A stretch of DNA of 64,000 nt from the NCBI GenBank assembly GCA_013407085.1, contig JACCGJ010001413.1, positions 1-64,000 of the forward strand. Reading direction: 5' to 3'. Shown piece by piece: positions 63,997 to 64,000 of this stretch. Source of the stretch: Atriophallophorus winterbourni. Lineage: Eukaryota; Platyhelminthes; Trematoda; Plagiorchiida; Microphallidae. How positions within the stretch are numbered: the stretch's first letter is position 1; each line of letters begins with the position of its first letter. The position numbers were made by a program, and so were the translations under genes. The notes under the pieces are model-generated. The model had not been told where the DNA came from. It searched no databases and worked only from the letters and a program-made list of their open reading frames with translations.

Positions 63997-64000
63997 GTCT

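Larger units (their letters stand above)
61467..64000 (-). mobile_element. RTE-1 LINE, runs off the window
   Basis: From the endonuclease (continuing past 64000) through linker and RT to the 3' terminus. The hairpin CTGGAGCCAG lies at 61490-61499 and an ATG-repeat tail at 61467-61481. It has an internal deletion near 63000 and a SINE insertion at 62310. Confidence 0.88.

Noticed and set aside
1..64000. Prokaryotic features (operons, CRISPR arrays, ribosome binding sites)
   Set aside because: The genes are spliced animal genes. The repeats are retroelements and microsatellites, not spaced palindromic arrays.

Overview
The window is eukaryotic nuclear DNA. It most likely comes from a digenean flatworm (fluke). 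Three things support this: spliced animal genes with very short introns (29-36 nt) next to multi-kilobase repeat-filled ones, animal-type VPS16, TRMT2A, MRM3 and MRPS31 orthologues, and a repeat complement of RTE-like and CR1-like LINEs, a Penelope-like element, a gypsy-type LTR element, tailed SINEs and hammerhead ribozymes. The sequence alone does not fix the species.

Host genes. VPS16 (HOPS/CORVET subunit) runs on the + strand from 6195 to 25987 in 12 coding exons that splice in frame to 948 codons. Convergent to it, about 400 bp away, is TRMT2A (tRNA m5U methyltransferase) on the - strand, 40615 to 26390, in 16 coding exons giving 617 codons, one of them a 34-nt micro-exon. About 480 bp upstream of TRMT2A, on the same strand, is MRM3 (mitochondrial rRNA 2'-O-methyltransferase), 42576 to 41092, with four exons and 343 codons. 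The last exon of MRPS31 (mitoribosomal protein mS31) lies at 53484-53740 on +. Exon joins were worked out by hand from splice sites, reading phase and remembered conservation of the human orthologues.

Mobile DNA fills the rest. 1-2990 is a rearranged gypsy-type LTR element (gag-protease twice, then integrase, with reverse transcriptase lost). 3920-5810 holds 5'-UTR-like repeats, SINEs and CATA microsatellites. The VPS16 introns carry SINEs, CR1-like LINE halves, RTE-3 and a deleted miniature RTE-2. 43130-44750 is an RTE-1 LINE with its endonuclease. 45264-49145 is an almost complete RTE-2 LINE on the - strand with one frameshift. 49216-49570 is a hAT-type MITE pair. 49890-51340 is a Penelope-like element (RT plus GIY-YIG). 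51965-52990 is RTE-3. 59429-60405 is a pogo-type element encoding only a DNA-binding domain. 61467-64000 is another RTE-1 that runs off the window.

The most notable layer is RNA structure. RTE-2 starts with an HDV-like double-pseudoknot ribozyme (two copies). Hammerhead ribozymes occur in a 257-bp tandem dimer resembling a metazoan retrozyme (60898-61408), inside an inverted-repeat element (55909-56159), and in a VPS16 intron (10018-10066). The abundant SINE appears to be built from the 5' and 3' ends of an RTE LINE, and a miniature RTE-2 made only of its two ends has jumped into an RTE-3 copy whose empty site is present elsewhere in the window.
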